Shown: piece by piece, positions 6,296-8,917 of the stretch
How the letters are laid out: every line of letters begins with the position of its first letter
How positions within the stretch are numbered: position 1 is the stretch's first letter
DNA from: Streptomycetales bacterium
GTDB taxonomy: Bacteria; Actinomycetota; Actinomycetes; Prado026
NCBI GenBank assembly: GCA_025361995.1
Contig: JANYIP010000324.1
Coordinates: 1-8,917, forward strand
Direction of reading: 5' to 3'
DNA: 8,917 nucleotides
The notes under the pieces: generated by a model
What the model was told of the DNA's origin: nothing
Databases searched by the model: none
What the model saw: the letters and a program-made list of their open reading frames with translations, nothing else
Made by a program: the position numbers and the translations under genes

Positions 6296-7678
6296 ATGTC
6301 TGATCCCCGCTCTGCTGGGCCGGCTGGGATTGCTGACGCCGCAGCCGGCTGGCGGCGTCGGCTGCCCGCACCGCTGCGACGGCGCGAGTTCAGGGTGTTC
6401 TGGACCGGCCAGTCGATCTCGATGTTCGGGGACCAGGTGTCGTCGCTCGCGGTGCCGCTGCTCGCGGTCCTCGTGCTGCACGCCGACGCTCGTGCGATGG
6501 GGTTGCTCACGGCCATCGGGCTGGTGCCCAGCCTGCTCTTCTCGGTCGCGGCCGGCTCGTGGATCGACCGCCGCGGTCGCCGCCGGCGGACGATGCTTCT
6601 GGCGGACCTGGTCCGTGCGGTGCTCCTGGTCTCCATCCCGGTGTCGTACGCGTTCGGCCGGCTCACCTTTGCCCAGCTGTGCGCCGTCGCGTTCTGCCTG
6701 GGCTCGATGGACGTGTTCTTCTACCTCGCGTACAACTCGCTCTTCGTGTCGATGGTCCCGACCCAGGAGTACGTCGCCGCCAACGCGCTCCTCAACGGCA
6801 GCCGGGCTATGTCCTTCGTCGCCGGGCAGAGCGTGGCAGGGCTGCTCGTCGCCTTGCTCAGTGCCCCGGTGACCATGCTGGTCGACGCACTCTCGTTCCT
6901 GCTGTCGGCCGGTGCGCTGGCCCGAATCCGCCCGGTCGAGCCGCCGGTCGCCCAGGTCGGTCCCGGCCACATCCGCGCCGGGGCGACCTTCATCCGCGAG
7001 TCGGCGATCGTCCGCTCGGCGCTCGGCGCCCTGACCACCATCAACTACTTCGCGTTCATCACCACCGCGATCTTCGTCCTGTACGCCACCACCGAGCTGC
7101 GCGTGCACGCCGCCGAGCTGGGCCTCGTACTCGGCGCCGGCGCCGTGGGCGGGCTGATCGGCTCCGGGATCACCGGACGGCTGTGCCGGCGCATCGGCGT
7201 GGGTCGGGCGTTCATGCTCAGCTGCGTGCTGTTCCCGGCACCGATGCTGCTGGTGCCGCTGGCTGGGGGCCCGCGCCCGGTCGTGCTGGGCATGCTCTTC
7301 CTGGCCGAGTTCGTGTCAGGGCTCGGCGTGATCATCCTCGACATCAGCATTGGCTCGATCTTCCTGGCGGCGGTGCCGGACGACCTCCGTGCCCGGGTCT
7401 CGGGGGCGTTCCGGACCGTCAACTACGGGGTACGTCCGCTGGGTGCGCTGAGCGGCGGCGTGCTCGGGTCCGCGCTCGGGCTCCGTACCGCGTTGTGGAT
7501 CGGGGCGGGTGGTGGTCTGCTCAGCGTTCTCTGGACGCTAGCCTCGCCGCTGCCTCGGTTGCGCTCGATCGAGGACGCGTCACCGGCAGGGCGTACGTCA
7601 GATCAGGGGGCGTCAGATCAGGCGTCAGATCAGGCAGCGGCCGGCGATGCTGGCCAGCAGCAGCCGCAGGACGGGTGA
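6296..7678 (+). CDS. MFS transporter, EntS / macrolide-efflux-like (MFS_3 type)
   Basis: A 460-residue membrane protein of the major facilitator superfamily with about twelve membrane segments. An Arg-rich N-terminal tail (residues 20-31) leads into FRVFWTGQSISMFGDQVSSLAVPLLAV (32-58). That opening, and motif A as GSWIDRRGRRRR (87-98) between segments two and three, are typical of the enterobactin-exporter and macrolide-efflux branch. Other support: YNSLFVSMVPTQEYVAANALLNGSRAM (145-172) and VPDDLRARVSGAFRTVNYGVRPLGAL (360-384). Proton-driven export is the usual role, and the substrate cannot be told. No Shine-Dalgarno sequence is at proper distance from the ATG, but no other start codon lies between it and the in-frame stop at 6239, and later starts would cut the conserved N-terminus. 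It may be co-transcribed with the LacI-type gene. The tail after residue 428 is hydrophilic, with SDQ repeats, and overlaps the convergent gene. Confidence 0.9.
   Translation: MSDPRSAGPAGIADAAAGWRRRLPAPLRRREFRVFWTGQSISMFGDQVSSLAVPLLAVLVLHADARAMGLLTAIGLVPSLLFSVAAGSWIDRRGRRRRTMLLADLVRAVLLVSIPVSYAFGRLTFAQLCAVAFCLGSMDVFFYLAYNSLFVSMVPTQEYVAANALLNGSRAMSFVAGQSVAGLLVALLSAPVTMLVDALSFLLSAGALARIRPVEPPVAQVGPGHIRAGATFIRESAIVRSALGALTTINYFAFITTAIFVLYATTELRVHAAELGLVLGAGAVGGLIGSGITGRLCRRIGVGRAFMLSCVLFPAPMLLVPLAGGPRPVVLGMLFLAEFVSGLGVIILDISIGSIFLAAVPDDLRARVSGAFRTVNYGVRPLGALSGGVLGSALGLRTALWIGAGGGLLSVLWTLASPLPRLRSIEDASPAGRTSDQGASDQASDQAAAGDAGQQQPQDG
7596..7634 (+). repeat. Tandem 12-bp repeat, three copies, at the 3' end of the MFS gene
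   Basis: CGTCAGATCAGG occurs at 7596-7607, 7611-7622 and 7623-7634, with an extra GGG between the first two copies. The twelve-base unit is four codons long and encodes the Ser-Asp-Gln repeats in the exporter's C-terminal tail without shifting frame. On the minus strand each unit contains two TGA triplets, and the third copy supplies the stop codon of the convergent ThiF-like gene. Confidence 0.9.
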
Positions 7679-8724
7679 GCCGGCCAGCTCCGCCGCCGCG
7701 TCCTGCCTTCTGGTGGCCGCAGCTCGAGCCCAGCTCCTGACAGTGACGACTCCTCGCCCGGCGCGTCGAGGAAGGCCAGCGCGGCCAGCGCAGCATGAGC
7801 GGCCACCGCCGTCGCCAGGACCACGTCGCAGGCGGCCACGGTGGCCACCCCGGCCAGCTGGCGGCCAGGTTTGGCCAGCTGGGCCGAGACCAGCGGCCAG
7901 CTCCGGTCCCGGTCGACCCGGTGCAGGTCCAGGCAGCGCAGGCACGGAGTGCGTCCCGGGACGACCAGCGGCCCGACCACACCGACGCTCTCGTAGGTGG
8001 TGGCCAGCAGGTGCGGGACGCCGTCGGCCAGCAGCCTGTCCCGGCGCAGCGGGTCCACGTACGCCCCGTCGGGGCACAGCACGCACAGGTCGGGGTGCGT
8101 ACCGCGGGGCAGCCCTGACCGGGTCGCCGGAGCCGTCACCCGGGCTGCGGCCAGCGCCGCTGCGGCGCGAGGCTGACGAACCGACGCCGGGCCCGCGCCC
8201 CCTGGCGCCACGTCGTAGCCGCGCATGACGCGCTCGTCGACCAGGGCGAGCTGGCCCACCCCGGCCGCCGCCAGCAGCCCGGCCAGCGTCGCGCCGACCC
8301 ACCCCGCGCCGTCGATGCTGACGACCGCCTGGCGGCGTCGCACCAGTTGCGCGCTGGTCGCCTCCGAGCCTGGCCGGCCGGTACGACGGTCGCACGACCA
8401 GGCGGCGAGGTCCGGCGCAAGCCGGTCACGCTCCGCAGCCGCCATCGCCAGAAGTGGTCGCCGGTCGCTGCCGCCGTCGACGAGCACACCGCCGTCCGAG
8501 AGCAGCTCGAGGCACCGCGTCGCCTCGGCGAGGCTCAGGCCGTGCGCCGACGCGGCTGCGAGGGCCTCGGGCCGGGTCAAGGTGCCGTCCAGGCGGCTCA
8601 GGAAGGCGGCCCGTGACGGCGTGACTCCGGCGATCACTACCGCTCGGAGCGGGTCAACGCCCAGCTGGAGGGTGCTCTCGTCACGCCAGATGGCCGCGAG
8701 GGCGGGATTGAGCATGGGTCGCAC
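7630..8724 (-). CDS. ThiF/E1-like protein of the TOMM (azole peptide) cyclodehydratase-associated type
   Basis: A 364-residue protein. Residues 1-110 hold a helical, possibly winged-helix-like N-terminal region. Residues 133-165 form a Rossmann-type segment with DGAGWVGATLAGLLAAAGVGQLALVDE: glycine motif GAGWVG (139-144) and acidic Asp163. Four cysteines suggest a structural zinc site: CLRC (261-264) followed by DLHRVDRD, and CGC (353-355) in the ending SWPAHPSCGC. These landmarks match actinobacterial proteins annotated as TOMM leader-peptide-binding or bacteriocin cyclodehydratase-domain proteins. The SNLxRQ-type adenylation residues of true E1/ThiF enzymes are not seen, so it is probably a substrate-binding scaffold rather than an active adenylating enzyme. 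The GTG start at 8724 is set by GGAGG (8731-8735) six bases upstream; the ATG at 8715 would be 15 bases away. No YcaO, dehydrogenase or precursor-peptide gene is visible here. Its 3' end overlaps the convergent MFS gene by 49 bases. Confidence 0.8.
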   Translation of the reverse strand: MRPMLNPALAAIWRDESTLQLGVDPLRAVVIAGVTPSRAAFLSRLDGTLTRPEALAAASAHGLSLAEATRCLELLSDGGVLVDGGSDRRPLLAMAAAERDRLAPDLAAWSCDRRTGRPGSEATSAQLVRRRQAVVSIDGAGWVGATLAGLLAAAGVGQLALVDERVMRGYDVAPGGAGPASVRQPRAAAALAAARVTAPATRSGLPRGTHPDLCVLCPDGAYVDPLRRDRLLADGVPHLLATTYESVGVVGPLVVPGRTPCLRCLDLHRVDRDRSWPLVSAQLAKPGRQLAGVATVAACDVVLATAVAAHAALAALAFLDAPGEESSLSGAGLELRPPEGRTRRRSWPAHPSCGCCWPASPAAA

Positions 8725-8730
8725 GCAGCG

Positions 8731-8735
8731 CCTCC
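8731..8735 (-). promoter_or_regulatory. Ribosome-binding site of the ThiF-like gene (selects a GTG start)
   Basis: On the minus strand GGAGG is followed by six bases and then GTG (8724-8722). The in-frame ATG three codons later would be 15 bases from this site. The GTG is therefore the better start and adds only three residues. Confidence 0.75.
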
Positions 8736-8780
8736 GCAGGGTGGGGACTGGACCGAATCGCCCAGCCTGCGCCCTACGGC

Positions 8781-8806
8781 CTGTGGACGGCTTCTGCCGT
8801 CCACAG
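8781..8806. other. Perfect 11-bp hairpin in the intergenic region at the right edge
   Basis: CTGTGGACGGC (8781-8791) and GCCGTCCACAG (8796-8806) are fully complementary around a TTCT loop. No U-run follows on either strand, so it is not a canonical intrinsic terminator. It lies 57 bases upstream of the ThiF-like gene's start. It could be a leader structure of that gene, a U-less terminator for a minus-strand gene beyond the right edge, or part of a divergent leader. The surrounding 8736-8917 shows no gene I can support, only two small GC-rich hairpins (8867-8880 and 8892-8903). Confidence 0.7.
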
Positions 8807-8917
8807 CGCAGAACTGATAGCCCAGTGCCTGAGAGGGTCTGTGGCTGTCTCTAGTTGCCTCTGATCGGCGCCGTGGCGCCCACTGCCGAATGTGCACGGG
8901 CACGCAGAAGAGGCGAC

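Noticed and set aside
5078..7108. Very long minus-strand open frame (676 codons) antisense to the regulator and MFS genes
   Set aside because: It is a GC-rich codon shadow: low-complexity Arg/Gly/Asp/His composition, no recognisable domain, and it overlaps two well-supported plus-strand genes and the promoter region.
7666..7706. Inverted repeat GCAGGACG / CGTCCTGC around the MFS stop codon as a terminator
   Set aside because: The stem is 8 bp with a 25-base loop and no U-run, and both arms lie in coding sequence of the ThiF-like gene; not enough to call a terminator.
8736..8917. Possible small gene or regulator leader (for example a WhiB-type leader) at the right edge
   Set aside because: No open frame here has a ribosome-binding site together with recognisable protein content. 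The short ATG frame at 8890 runs off the edge after nine codons.

Overview
The window comes from a high-GC actinobacterium (Actinomycetota). Codons end mostly in G or C, Shine-Dalgarno sequences are GGAGG-like, genes overlap tightly, and the protein families are typical of that phylum. The species cannot be named from this sequence.

Left part, positions 1 to about 4981, minus strand: an apparently complete five-gene branched-chain-amino-acid-type (HAAT/Liv) ABC importer. In transcription order it is a lipoprotein solute-binding protein, two permeases (LivH and LivM type) and two ATPases (LivG and LivF type). It is followed by the N-terminal part of an NAD(P)-dependent beta-hydroxyacid dehydrogenase that runs off the left edge. 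The first junction has a 7-base gap. The next three are 4-base ATGA overlaps and the last is a 1-base TGATG overlap, so the six genes almost certainly form one translationally coupled operon.

Centre: a 231-base intergenic region separates the operon from a divergently transcribed LacI-family regulator (5213-6241, plus). It holds two near-identical LacI-type half-symmetric sites, CAAACGATTG and CAACCGATTG. One sits at the predicted start of the transporter transcript and the other lies just upstream of the regulator. A third, different inverted repeat lies almost midway between them. The regulator has a -10-like hexamer whose spacing predicts a leaderless mRNA starting on its ATG. The simplest model is a ligand-controlled uptake and catabolism cassette: the LacI-type protein represses the importer and dehydrogenase, and perhaps itself, until the imported compound or a product of it appears. 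Liv-type importers are commonly assumed to carry branched-chain amino acids, but the LacI-type control and the dehydrogenase make another carboxylate, amide or amino-acid-like substrate possible.

Right part: an MFS exporter-like gene (6296-7678, plus) follows the regulator after 54 bases. It ends in a Ser-Asp-Gln repeat tail encoded by a 12-base tandem repeat. Its 3' end overlaps by 49 bases the 3' end of a convergent gene (7630-8724, minus). That gene encodes a ThiF/E1-like protein of the TOMM (azole peptide) cyclodehydratase-associated type, with a four-cysteine zinc signature but no visible peptide-modification partners. The last 193 bases hold its ribosome-binding site and a perfect 11-bp hairpin of unknown role, with no supportable gene.
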